From Citricoccus sp. K5 (lineage in GTDB: Bacteria; Actinomycetota; Actinomycetes; Actinomycetales; Micrococcaceae), in NCBI RefSeq assembly GCF_902506195.1, contig NZ_LR732817.1:3563407-3627406 (forward strand): a DNA stretch of 64,000 bases, in the 5' to 3' direction. This document shows, piece by piece, positions 54,421 through 62,791 of the stretch. Position 1 is the stretch's first letter. Each line of letters starts with the position of its first letter. The notes under the pieces were generated by a model. The model was given only the letters and a program-made list of their open reading frames with translations. It did no database searches and had not been told where the DNA came from. The translations under genes were made by a program, and so were the position numbers.

Positions 54421-54952
54421 CCCGTCACGGGTGTGAATAAGGACGGCTGCTGGACGGACGGGTGGCTTGGCCAGGATCTCCTGCAGGTCGACCTCGGACC
54501 GGGCCGGGTAGTTGCGTCCGCCGTCTCGGGAGACGCGGACGCGGTCGCGGCCGCCGAGTGCGGGGGCTAGGGCTCGCCAGATGGCACCGTGGTCGGTTCG
54601 ACGCGCGGGGGTGCGTGATGCTGGCAGTCCCTCTTCAGGCTGCGTTACGATGGCGATGTTCCTTCCGGGAACGTCAAAGTACCGGTACCCACCGTGGTGT
54701 GAGAGTCAGGTGGGCCGGTCAGTTGGCTAAGTGCATATCGAAGTAGTGATGGAGCCTTGGGCTCTACCTCCTTCTGGTCGGCGGCCCTTGCAGGGGCCTT
54801 CGGTCTACTGACGTATCGGATTGCAGTCCGTTCCGTCGAGGTGAGGTGTAGTTACACGATGTCCGGTTTTCCGGCGGGCCCCGGCAACGGCCCCTGGTGT
54901 CCGGCTTCTTGATGGGCCCGCTTCTGCGGGCCCATCTTTTTGTCCGGAGTGG
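54421..54952. other. Region upstream of rep: extended frame, possible antisense RNA, terminator
   Basis: The left part (to 54705) is the open extension of rep. From 54710 to 54941 there is no gene; the plus strand ends in a strong terminator. GC-rich stems (for example GGCCCTTGCAGGGGCC near 54787) occur. Confidence 0.5.
54911..54941 (+). terminator. Strong Rho-independent terminator on the plus strand
   Basis: Stem GATGGGCCCGC (54911-54921), loop TTCT, stem GCGGGCCCATC (54926-54936), then TTTTT. No plus-strand gene lies upstream for more than 2 kb, so it probably ends a noncoding RNA transcribed opposite the rep leader. Confidence 0.8.
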
Positions 54953-55174
54953 CTACGCGATCCATTGCCCCTCCTGGGTGAGGTTCGCGGCGATCAACCG
55001 CTCCACGTACTCAGACACGGTGAGGTTCGACTGCTCGGCTTTCGACTTCAGTCGTGGCTGCAAGTCCGCGGGGATGCGTGTCCCCACGAAGGCCCGGTCG
55101 CCTTTGGAATCGGACCGTCGTGTCGTGGCTCGAGCCGTCGAACCGTTGCCGGAGGTGGTGACGGATTGCTTCAT
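54953..55174 (-). CDS. Ribbon-helix-helix DNA-binding protein
   Basis: 73 aa. Basic N-terminus, then FVGTRIPADLQPRLKSKAEQ and TVSEYVERLIAANL, the strand-helix-helix of a CopG/Arc-type protein. GAAGGAGCG precedes the ATG. Its place upstream of rep suggests copy-number repression or partition. Strand is the same as rep. Confidence 0.8.
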   Translation of the reverse strand: MKQSVTTSGNGSTARATTRRSDSKGDRAFVGTRIPADLQPRLKSKAEQSNLTVSEYVERLIAANLTQEGQWIA

Positions 55175-55731
55175 CGCGTCGCTCCTTCCATGTCTGACTG
55201 GTGGTTGATGCCTTCGAAGTTACCACCGTGTGATTCACCTCTGTGCCAGTGCCCATGCCGCATCTTTCCGCCCCAGCACTGGGATGGGCTGCCCATCGCC
55301 GAGCGCTTTGTTGCCGGCTCCGGCCTGGCTCGAACCGACCGGCAATGCCTCCAGAAACGGCTATGGCGTCAGTGCTGTCATTCCCGTCATTGCCATTCAT
55401 GCCAGCATTACCGGCTATGCCGCCAGCGTAGAGATTCTTGATGTGGGGGAGCATCCTGTTACAGGCTAATACTTGCCTCACGTGGCTGTGTGGAAGACGC
55501 CGTTGATGGCAATGCCAGCATTGCTGTGCCGCGGTAGATCTGCAGCCGGTTCCGGGCACGCCAGCATTACCGCTCTGCTCCTGCCCAGGGCCGGATACGC
55601 GCCTGGACCAGGGGAGTGGTCGGCAGCCCGGGCCGGGATGTGGCCCGTGTGCCTCAAGATCAGCCAGAGATTTTTTCTCAGCCGCTGGCGTGTTGGGCGT
55701 GTCGTGCTCTCAGCGGCAGTCCGACCAGGCG
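55175..55731. other. Gap with three further GCCAGCATT repeats
   Basis: Exact GCCAGCATTACC at about 55402 and 55559 and GCCAGCATTGC at 55512, the same motif as beside parA 4 kb away. No gene recognised. Confidence 0.55.
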
Positions 55732-56166
55732 TCACCGCAGCGGGGCCGGCAAGATCAGGGTGAGGTTGCGGCCGGTGGAGTCGATGGTCTCGCGCTGCCG
55801 GAACTTCGCCGGACTCGAGATCCCGGCCCTCTCCATGGGGTCGCCCAGGACGTCCGAGACGTTGCCGCGGCGCAGCCAGTGCGGGGTGGCTGCCAGCATG
55901 GAGGAGGCCTGCACCATGGCGTCCACATCGTGGGCAGGTGCCAGGTCGATCCCGGCCAGACTGGCCGGCTGCCAGCGGTCGGCTCCGGCACCGGCGGGAA
56001 ACCAGCAGGTGGTGTCTATGAAGCGTTTGGCGACCTGGTGGCGGGCCGGGAGGTCCCAGTAGTGGGCCGCCGTCCGGCGCCGGTGCTGGCCAGTAGGTCC
56101 GGTGTGGAGTATTTCTCCCCGTACACGGTGCTGCGAGCACGGGAGCGTAGTTTCCGAAGTAGCCAC
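55732..56166 (-). CDS. Hypothetical protein, 144 aa
   Basis: GTG 56166. Contains KRFIDTTCWFPAGAGADRW and DVDAMVQASSMLAATPHWL; no known domain. Codon use favours this frame over the longer overlapping minus frame ending at 55478. Last gene of the minus-strand conjugation-like block. Confidence 0.45.
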   Translation of the reverse strand: MATSETTLPCSQHRVRGEILHTGPTGQHRRRTAAHYWDLPARHQVAKRFIDTTCWFPAGAGADRWQPASLAGIDLAPAHDVDAMVQASSMLAATPHWLRRGNVSDVLGDPMERAGISSPAKFRQRETIDSTGRNLTLILPAPLR

Positions 56167-56186
56167 CTGTCCGTGGGACGACGGGG

Positions 56187-56744
56187 TTAGTAGCTGTAGT
56201 CATGAATTTTGTTCTCCTCGGTGAACTCGAAGTAATACCTGCGGGGTTGTGTTCCCGGTTCTTCGGGGATGTCGCTGCCGTCGGGGGCGTTCCAGGTCCA
56301 AGTTGCGGTCACGGAAACGCCGGTCTCGCTGGATTCGGTGGCGTAGTTGAGCTCGACGTTGGGCACGGAGGTGGCTCCGCGTTCTGCGGCTTCGAGCCAT
56401 TCGACTCCTGTGGCAGGCCGCTCGGGGGCAATGACGGCCGCGGCGCGCTCCTTGGTCATCAGGGTCCGTGCGCGCAGTTCGGCGGCGGTGCGGTTGAGGT
56501 CCTCGTCCGGCGTCCAGGTTGTCATGATGCGCGCGGCTTCCAGCGCTATCTGTTGGCGATCGCTGATGTCGTCTGCAACAGAATCATCTGGTGCGCCGGT
56601 GCTGGTAGCGGCGGAGGTTGGGGCGGTGGTGGGTGCGGGTGCTTCGCGGTTCCACGGTTGAGTGAAGGCCAGTGCCACTCCGACGCCGACCAGGACGGCG
56701 ACGGCTGTGATGGCAATGTAGGTCAGAATCCGGGTGCGGTTCAT
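56187..56744 (-). CDS. Single-pass membrane protein of the conjugation-like module
   Basis: 185 aa from ATG 56744, overlapping the stop of the SLT-M23 gene (ATGA). One helix at about 8-28, a Thr/Ala/Pro linker to 60, then an extracytoplasmic alpha/beta domain of about 120 residues ending in RRYYFEFTEENKIHDYSY. Topology and size recall VirB8/TcpC-like subunits of secretion systems, but I see no sequence signature. Confidence 0.6.
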   Translation of the reverse strand: MNRTRILTYIAITAVAVLVGVGVALAFTQPWNREAPAPTTAPTSAATSTGAPDDSVADDISDRQQIALEAARIMTTWTPDEDLNRTAAELRARTLMTKERAAAVIAPERPATGVEWLEAAERGATSVPNVELNYATESSETGVSVTATWTWNAPDGSDIPEEPGTQPRRYYFEFTEENKIHDYSY

Positions 56745-57805
56745 AGTGGGATGCCCATCTGGATCAGGATCGGATAGGGGTCCAGGGCGTGGTCGTAGGT
56801 GGGCCGAGTGTCGTCGGCTTCGGGTGCGTTGATCTGGAAGTGCAGGTGCGCCCGTGCTGAGTTGCCCGAGCTGCCTTCCACACATAGCGGAGTCCCGGTG
56901 GCGACGGTGTCGCCTCGGCCCACTTGGAGGGTGTCAGGGGTGCAGTGGTGGAACTGGAAGACCAGCCCTGGGTCGTCGGTCATCCGGCCGACGACGTAGT
57001 GGCCCTGGTACTGGTTGACCCCGGCGTCGGTCACCCGAAGGTCGGTAGGGGCCACAACGGTGGCCCCGCCGCCGGTGGAGAAGTCCAGGCCGCGGTGAGT
57101 GGAGACGAACTCGTTGCACTGGACCCCCGCTACACAGCCGCGATACCCAAAGCGACTAGTCAGGACGCCACCGGGTAGGGGATGAGTCCATTCTCCGGTG
57201 CCGAGGTCGCCGATGACGGATCCGCCCGGAGGGGCGCAGTCGGCGGAGTAGTCCAGCTGGGCCAGATCGTTGATCTTACGAACGTAGGCCTGGGTCTCCG
57301 GGAACGGCGGGATGCCGCCGTGTTGGAGCACGGCGCCTGGGCCGGCGTTGTAGGCGGCCAGGGTCAGGTCGATCCTCTCAGCCTCGGTGGTGCCGAGGTC
57401 CTGGACGTCTGCGCGGATGGCCTTCATATACCGCCCTAGGGCAGCGATGCCGGCCTTCGCATCGAAGGGATCGGCACCTTGGCCGTACTCGGCCCAAGTG
57501 GCTGGCATGAACTGCGCGATGCCTCTGGCTCCCACGGGGGACTTGGCCTGGGGGTTCCAGGTCGATTCAGACTGGATCTGGGCGGCGACCAGCGCCGCCG
57601 GGACCCCGGCTTCGGTGGCGGCTGCACTGACGTCTTCGCGGTACTGCTCAGGGATGCCAGCAGTGCTGCCACCGGCCGGAACGCACCCGGTGTGAGCGGC
57701 GGGAGCGGGCTTGTCCAACTTCATGAGTATCACCGGGATGAGGATCAGCAGCCCCACGACGGCGGCTGCTGCGCCCATCTGTAGCAGGCTGCGAGAGTTG
57801 TCCAC
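56741..57805 (-). CDS. Bifunctional lytic transglycosylase/M23 peptidase (VirB1-like)
   Basis: 354 aa. N-terminal membrane anchor (8-28). Goose-lysozyme-like SLT domain at about 55-180 with catalytic Glu in QIQSESTWNP and AYNAGPGAV. M23/LytM domain at about 210-340 with the zinc ligands in STHRGLDF and HLHFQI. The enzyme cuts both glycan and peptide bonds, a design used to open the wall for a conjugation machine in Gram-positive bacteria. Confidence 0.9.
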   Translation of the reverse strand: MDNSRSLLQMGAAAAVVGLLILIPVILMKLDKPAPAAHTGCVPAGGSTAGIPEQYREDVSAAATEAGVPAALVAAQIQSESTWNPQAKSPVGARGIAQFMPATWAEYGQGADPFDAKAGIAALGRYMKAIRADVQDLGTTEAERIDLTLAAYNAGPGAVLQHGGIPPFPETQAYVRKINDLAQLDYSADCAPPGGSVIGDLGTGEWTHPLPGGVLTSRFGYRGCVAGVQCNEFVSTHRGLDFSTGGGATVVAPTDLRVTDAGVNQYQGHYVVGRMTDDPGLVFQFHHCTPDTLQVGRGDTVATGTPLCVEGSSGNSARAHLHFQINAPEADDTRPTYDHALDPYPILIQMGIPL

Positions 57806-57818
57806 GGCGGCTTGTTCC

Positions 57819-59234
57819 TTAGAAGCCCTGGGCCACGGCGGCGGCGGCCGCCAGCCACGCCCGCTGGGTTTCCGGGAGCAGGGCGTCGTAGCGGATTACC
57901 CCACGCACCAGGGCCGGGTCATAGGGCACCCGGATCACGGAGCGGACCAAGGGTGCGAAGCCATCGGCGATGCGCTGGGCCTCGGCGCGGGCCTTCTTCA
58001 GTGCGTCCCCGCCCAGTCCTCGAGCGGCGTCGGTGGACTCGGAGACGATGACCACGGCATTGCGGGCCAGTTCTGCGTCGTGCCCGCCTCGAGCTTCGAG
58101 GGTCTGCAGAGTCAACAGGGCTGCCTCGGCGCGGTCTTCCATCGCGGTGACCGGGACGACGAGCTGGTCGGTGTGGTCGATCATTCGTCGCCAGTTGGCA
58201 GAGCGGGCGGTGTTGCCCGAGTCCATGATGATCATCCGGTAGAACCGGGACGCGACTTGGTGGGCGAGGTCGACTTCCTCGGCGGTGACCTCGTGGTCGC
58301 CCTCGTCGTTTTCATCGGAGCGCAGGACGTCGTACTTGTCGGCCGGCTGGTGGTGGACGAAGTGAGCCAGGTCGGCGGTGGAGGTAGCGGGGGAGAGCAG
58401 CCGAGTCGATGAATCCACCAGGTCCAGCACACTAGCGGCGTGAGGGCCCTGTTCGGTGCGCCAGCCCAGGGTGCCCTGGGACTCGTTGTTGTCCCAGGCC
58501 AACACGGGACCACCGCCGTACCGGGCGAGCACCGCGGAGAGCAGGGCCACGGTGGGGGTCTTATTCGCGCCGCCCTTGCGGTTGACCACGGCCACGGTGC
58601 GTGGGCCAGGCCAGTGCTGAGACACGATGCTCACATCTTTGCGTTCGGCCAGCTCGGCCGCCGAGGCAGGGATGCGGAAACCAAGGGTGTTCAGGGCGGC
58701 CCGCCAGCCCCGAGAGGCCGGCTCGGTGGACTGGTCCGGGACCAGGAAGGTGGTGTCGCGCAGGCTACGCCGAGTCGGAACCACTGTGGTGGTGGGCTGG
58801 GGCGCAGCACCGGCCGGGTCGAACGTGACCGGCGCCGGGGCAGTGGTGGTGCCGGTGGTTATGAGGGGGTTGGGCCGGCTCGGTAGTGCTGCCGGTGTGG
58901 CAGGGACCGTGGCTACAGCCGGTTCGGCCTCCGGTGCGGGCTGCTCCGCGGGCGTGGTGGGTGTGGTGTTCGCGGCGGTGGTGGCCACCGAGGCGGGCGC
59001 GGGCGGCTGGTCGAGGGGGGTGACGGTGCCGGTGGGGTCCACGGCGAGCCAGGTTGGCGGGGTGTCGTCGGTCTGGGCGATCAGTTGGGTGCCGTCGCGG
59101 CGGGCCCGGCGCACCAGGTGTTCGATCACCGCGTCGATGAGCTGCTCACCGGCTGGGCAGGTGACTTCGGTCGTCTCCGTGTCGGTGGTCAGGCTCGCGT
59201 GGGTGGGGGAGTCCATCTGGATCCGGATCATCAC
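57819..59234 (-). CDS. MinD/ParA-like ATPase with long N-terminal extension
   Basis: 471 aa, GTG overlapping the previous stop. Residues 1-75 form a small alpha/beta domain, 75-190 a Pro/Thr-rich linker; the ATPase (about 215-471) has AVVNRKGGANKTPTVALL (deviant Walker A, KGG..KT) and RMIIMDSGNTARS. In place of the usual DxD switch I it has LAWDNNESQGTLG. Similar proteins accompany conjugation and type VII-like loci in actinobacteria. Probably positions or drives the membrane partner encoded just upstream. Confidence 0.75.
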   Translation of the reverse strand: MMIRIQMDSPTHASLTTDTETTEVTCPAGEQLIDAVIEHLVRRARRDGTQLIAQTDDTPPTWLAVDPTGTVTPLDQPPAPASVATTAANTTPTTPAEQPAPEAEPAVATVPATPAALPSRPNPLITTGTTTAPAPVTFDPAGAAPQPTTTVVPTRRSLRDTTFLVPDQSTEPASRGWRAALNTLGFRIPASAAELAERKDVSIVSQHWPGPRTVAVVNRKGGANKTPTVALLSAVLARYGGGPVLAWDNNESQGTLGWRTEQGPHAASVLDLVDSSTRLLSPATSTADLAHFVHHQPADKYDVLRSDENDEGDHEVTAEEVDLAHQVASRFYRMIIMDSGNTARSANWRRMIDHTDQLVVPVTAMEDRAEAALLTLQTLEARGGHDAELARNAVVIVSESTDAARGLGGDALKKARAEAQRIADGFAPLVRSVIRVPYDPALVRGVIRYDALLPETQRAWLAAAAAVAQGF

Positions 59235-60745
59235 TTCTCCTTGGAATCGTCAGCCGGATCGTCGGCTGGAGTGCCGGCCGATTCGGAGCGGTAGAGCACG
59301 GTGTTCTCAAGAGTTTCCGCGACGATGTAGGCCGCGTCGGCATCCACCAAGTCCGGGGCCGGGTCCTCGTCGGTGAAGGTCTCCCATGGCAGAGGTGCCG
59401 AGGTCAGGGAAGACAGGTCGAGGCTGGCCGGGTCGGCTCGGTCCGCCAGCCCGTAGGCGGTGGTGCCGTCAAGGGTGGAGGTCTCGAAGCTGTGCAGCGG
59501 GCGGAGCATCGGCTCTTCGCCCCAGGTGAGGGCGAGGGTGTCGAAGGCGGCGGCGCGCCCCTCGGTCTCGACGATGGGCTGTTGGCGTTGGTCCGGGGCC
59601 TGCGCCATCTCGGCGGTGGCCAGGGTGGCACCGTCCTGGACTTGGATGATGGTCATGGCGGTGGACGAGTCCTTGGTCTTCCAGCCCAGCAGGGCGTGGT
59701 CAGCGTCGAGCATCCATGACACCTGAGGTGCGCCGCTGGCGCCGGCGGGGGGAGTGAAGGAGGTCCGTCCGGCCACGGTTCCGTCTGCGTTGACGGTGTA
59801 GAGGCTGGTCTCGGTGGCGGTGATGATTTGGTTGTCGCCGGTGACGGTTAGGGCGCGGGATCCGGCGGGGATGACCACATCGGTAAGGCCATGCCCGGCA
59901 GCAGGGATGCCTACGATCCAGTGCTCTTTGGCCACGAGGGGCCGTGCCCCGCGAACCTCGACTCTCCAGCCTTGTTCTACCGGGATGGTCGTGGCCGTGA
60001 CGGTGGAGCCGTCCTCGGGGGTGCGGAGGTCCCACACGCGTAGTTCGTTGCCGGCTTGGGCTGCCAAGGAGGGGGTGCCAGCCCAGTCGGTGTGCACAGC
60101 CGAGGTGAGGTCTTTCGGGGCGGAGGTGCCGCGCCAGACCGGCTGACCGGTCTCCGGTGCGCGGGCGGTCAGAGTGCCATCCGGGTCGGCCGAAAGAATG
60201 TGCCCGGCGTCCAAGGCCGTGACATCGGAGTTCTCGGCCACCGGCACGGACCAGGCCGAGCGTCCGGAGAACGCCTCGGGCAGGGCGACGGGGATCTGCT
60301 GGTCTGCACCAGGAACGACCCATTCTTGCGGAGCGCTGTCACCGGTGACGGACAGGGCCACGGCGGTGCCTAGACCGCCGAGGGCGAGCACGGCCAGGGT
60401 GCTGGCCCCGAGGAGCAGCCAGCGGCGGCGCGGCCCCCGCTGTGGCTGATCGGCGGTGAGGTCGGTGACGGTGGCGTCAAGTACGTCTCCGGTGGCGGTG
60501 ACCACCATGTCCCAGGCCTCATCGGTGGGGGAGAGCACCCGCACCCGTACGGCTTCCAGGTGCAGGCGCTGGACTTCGCGCACCACGGCGGTGATCGCCG
60601 CCTGCCGGTAGCCCTCACCGGGTGTGGGCTCGACCGGGACTCCGTTCAGCTCGGTCCGTTCGGTGTCTTCATCCAGCCAGAGGGTCAGCACCGGAAAGGC
60701 CGGCACGGTCTCTAGGTTGAACGCTGTCTCTGTGGTCTCGTCCAC
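59231..60745 (-). CDS. Membrane-anchored beta-propeller-like protein
   Basis: 504 aa. Residues 1-105 are a cytoplasmic alpha/beta domain; one helix at about 110-130; the extracytoplasmic rest consists of repeated blade-like segments (for example DGTLTARAPETGQPVWRG and AGNELRVWDLRTPEDG) like PQQ/WD propellers. First gene of the minus-strand module after the HTH gene. The N-terminal domain resembles in size that of the ATPase it overlaps. Function unknown; scaffold at the membrane is a guess. Confidence 0.6.
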   Translation of the reverse strand: MDETTETAFNLETVPAFPVLTLWLDEDTERTELNGVPVEPTPGEGYRQAAITAVVREVQRLHLEAVRVRVLSPTDEAWDMVVTATGDVLDATVTDLTADQPQRGPRRRWLLLGASTLAVLALGGLGTAVALSVTGDSAPQEWVVPGADQQIPVALPEAFSGRSAWSVPVAENSDVTALDAGHILSADPDGTLTARAPETGQPVWRGTSAPKDLTSAVHTDWAGTPSLAAQAGNELRVWDLRTPEDGSTVTATTIPVEQGWRVEVRGARPLVAKEHWIVGIPAAGHGLTDVVIPAGSRALTVTGDNQIITATETSLYTVNADGTVAGRTSFTPPAGASGAPQVSWMLDADHALLGWKTKDSSTAMTIIQVQDGATLATAEMAQAPDQRQQPIVETEGRAAAFDTLALTWGEEPMLRPLHSFETSTLDGTTAYGLADRADPASLDLSSLTSAPLPWETFTDEDPAPDLVDADAAYIVAETLENTVLYRSESAGTPADDPADDSKEK

Positions 60746-60766
60746 TACACCCCCGAGGTGGAAACG

Positions 60767-60991
60767 TCAGTCCTTGATCTCGTCCGCTCTCAGCAGCCAC
60801 TCCCGGAAGTGCTCGAGTCGCACGCGGCGCAAGCGCGGTCCCACCGAGATCGTCGGCAGCCCTTGCTCTTTCATCCACCGCAGGACAGTGCCCTGGGACA
60901 CCCGCATCAGCGTGCAGATGTCATCGGTGGTGAGCAGGTCAGGCTGCCCCTCCAGAAGTGAATCGACCGCCGTGGCATCGTTCATCATCAC
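60767..60991 (-). CDS. Excisionase-type (MerR-like) HTH protein
   Basis: 74 aa. LLTTDDICTLMRVSQGTVLRWMKEQGLPTISVG followed by RRVRLEHFREWL, cited here as two halves of the HTH_17/excisionase fold. Three consecutive ATG codons begin the gene; the first is used here. It lies between the two divergent halves of the module, beside the inverted repeat at 61040, and is likely their regulator. Confidence 0.8.
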   Translation of the reverse strand: MMMNDATAVDSLLEGQPDLLTTDDICTLMRVSQGTVLRWMKEQGLPTISVGPRLRRVRLEHFREWLLRADEIKD

Positions 60992-61039
60992 GCTCCATTG
61001 TCCTCACGAACGCATTGCATTCGTCAAGCGCAAGACACG

Positions 61040-61063
61040 CAATATGGACAAAAGTCCATATTG
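61040..61063. promoter_or_regulatory. Perfect inverted repeat in the divergent control region
   Basis: CAATATGGAC-AAAA-GTCCATATTG, 10-bp perfect arms, between the HTH gene (minus) and the DUF6668-like gene (plus). A second near-palindrome GAACGCATTGCATTC lies at 61009-61023. Candidate operators. Confidence 0.65.
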
Positions 61064-61130
61064 ACGCATCTGACGCAGGGTGTTTATGTTGATTGTATTG
61101 GCCAATCACATGCTAAGGGGATGAGCAGAC

Positions 61131-61739
61131 GTGGCCCAACGGGGGAACCCTTTTGTCGTCGCGCCCGGGGACTCCTCGCAGAGTCTGTCTGAGAACGACG
61201 GCGGTCTCGACACCGCGGCGCTGTATTACGGGCCGACCTCGCCCGAGGAGATCGCCGTCGCCGCCGATCCGGAGGCCGCGCCGTGGCCGCAGACGACCGT
61301 GGCGGACTTTCGTCAGGTGACCGTCTTTGGCTTGCATGGGGGAGCGGGGGCCACCACGGTTGCTTCCCTGTTTGGGGACGACGCCGTCGATGCCGGTACC
61401 GGCTGGCCGGTCGCTGGCGGGTGGACCCGGCCCCTGCCGACCTTGCAGGTGTTGGCCGTGGCCCGGACGTACTACGCCGGCCTGGCTGCCGCCGAGGCGT
61501 TCACCCATCAATGGGCCGCCGGACAGTTGCCCTCCTCGATCCTGTTGGGGCTGGTGCTGGTGGATGACGGCCCCACCCTGACCGATGGCCAAAAGAAGGC
61601 CGTCAAGAGACTCCTGCGCAAAGTTCCCCGCGGCGCTCACCTGCCGTGGATCGAGGCCTGGCGGCACCTGCCGCCGGACCCCGGGCGACTGCCACGCAGG
61701 CTTACCAAGATCATCCACGCCTTCCGCACCCCTAGATAA
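61131..61739 (+). CDS. DUF6668-like P-loop protein
   Basis: 202 aa. Low-complexity first 50 residues, then VTVFGLHGGAGATTVASLFG, a GGAGATT loop like that of MinD/SIMIBI ATPases, but without the Lys; hydrophobic strands LVLVDDGPTL follow. Resembles DUF6668 proteins of actinobacterial plasmids. First gene of the plus-strand half, 11 bases before the next gene. Confidence 0.65.
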   Translation: MAQRGNPFVVAPGDSSQSLSENDGGLDTAALYYGPTSPEEIAVAADPEAAPWPQTTVADFRQVTVFGLHGGAGATTVASLFGDDAVDAGTGWPVAGGWTRPLPTLQVLAVARTYYAGLAAAEAFTHQWAAGQLPSSILLGLVLVDDGPTLTDGQKKAVKRLLRKVPRGAHLPWIEAWRHLPPDPGRLPRRLTKIIHAFRTPR

Positions 61740-61750
61740 GGAGACCGACC

Positions 61751-62032
61751 ATGCTGATGGACCTGATGGCCACCGCCTCGACCTTCGCCAGCGTCATCCC
61801 GAACCCGACCCCCGAGCAGCCTCCAGGCACCGAGGGCATCACGACCCTGCTGAACTGGATCAGCTGGATCGTCATCATCATCGGCGTAGCCGGCTTCCTC
61901 GCTTCGGCCGGCTCCCTGGTGTTCGCCGCCTTCACCGGACGCGAGATCCAGGGCATCAAGGGACTGGCCATCGCGATCATCGTCTGCGGACTGGCCACCG
62001 GCGCCGGAGCGATCATGCGCGTCTTCGTCTAA
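61751..62032 (+). CDS. Small two-helix membrane protein, TrbC/VirB2-like candidate
   Basis: 93 aa with two helices (about 34-58 and 70-91) and a polar N-terminus rich in Pro. Size and topology match the pilin/PrgI-type small subunit at the start of secretion clusters. AAGGAGA precedes the ATG by 5 bases. Confidence 0.6.
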   Translation: MLMDLMATASTFASVIPNPTPEQPPGTEGITTLLNWISWIVIIIGVAGFLASAGSLVFAAFTGREIQGIKGLAIAIIVCGLATGAGAIMRVFV

Positions 62033-62065
62033 CGCAACCAAGACACCGAGCGAAGGGGGGCCCTC

Positions 62066-62782
62066 GTGGCCAAGAACAAGAACACCGATAACCCGGGCAC
62101 TCAGAGCCTGGGATGGTGGGTCTCCGGCGGGCTGGTGGTGGTCCTGATCGTCGGCATCATCGTCGGCGTGGTCCTCTGGCCACGCGACACCACGACCGCA
62201 CCAGAAAACACCACCACCCCGACAGCCACGGCAACGGCCACGGAACAAGCGCCCACCACGGCGCCGACTCAGGCCGGCGCCGCATGCCAGACCAGCGACG
62301 CTGACCAAACGGTCCCCAGCGAAGCACCAGAAACCGTCTGGAAGACCCACCCAGATCAGATGCTCGTGCCGACCTCGGAAGAGTACGGACCCAGCGTCCA
62401 GGATGGGAACCTGTGGACCTGCTTCGAACGGTCACCCACTGGCGCCGTCTTCGCCGGACCCAATCTCCTTGCGGCAATGTCTCAAGGGGAGGTCGACTCC
62501 GCTGTCCCCGGGCCCGGGCGCGACGATGTCCTTGAAGAAATCTCCTCAGCTGGTAGCGACTATGAGCGACCCGTCGTTGAGGGGTTCCGCGTCTTGGCCG
62601 CTGACGAGAACAACGCCACTATCAACTACTGGATGACGGGTGAGGGAACAACGGCCTCGTATGGGCTGGATCTGGTCTGGGACGAAGGCACCGGGGACTG
62701 GAGGCTCAACTTTGAGACTCCAGGTGACCACCCGCGCGTATCAATCTTGGAAGACACCTCTCCGTACGTGCGCTGGCGGTAG
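62066..62782 (+). CDS. Single-pass membrane protein of the conjugation-like module
   Basis: 238 aa, GTG start with GAAGGGG upstream. One helix at about 17-37, a Thr-rich linker to 75, then an extracytoplasmic domain with two cysteines (AACQTSD and WTCFERS). Same architecture as the protein at 56187 on the other strand. No family recognised. Confidence 0.65.
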   Translation: MAKNKNTDNPGTQSLGWWVSGGLVVVLIVGIIVGVVLWPRDTTTAPENTTTPTATATATEQAPTTAPTQAGAACQTSDADQTVPSEAPETVWKTHPDQMLVPTSEEYGPSVQDGNLWTCFERSPTGAVFAGPNLLAAMSQGEVDSAVPGPGRDDVLEEISSAGSDYERPVVEGFRVLAADENNATINYWMTGEGTTASYGLDLVWDEGTGDWRLNFETPGDHPRVSILEDTSPYVRWR

Positions 62783-62791
62783 GCGGGCACG

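Noticed and set aside
55478-56203. 241-codon minus-strand frame
   Set aside because: Arg/Pro/His-rich composition of a shadow frame; the overlapping 144-aa frame at 55732-56166 looks more protein-like.
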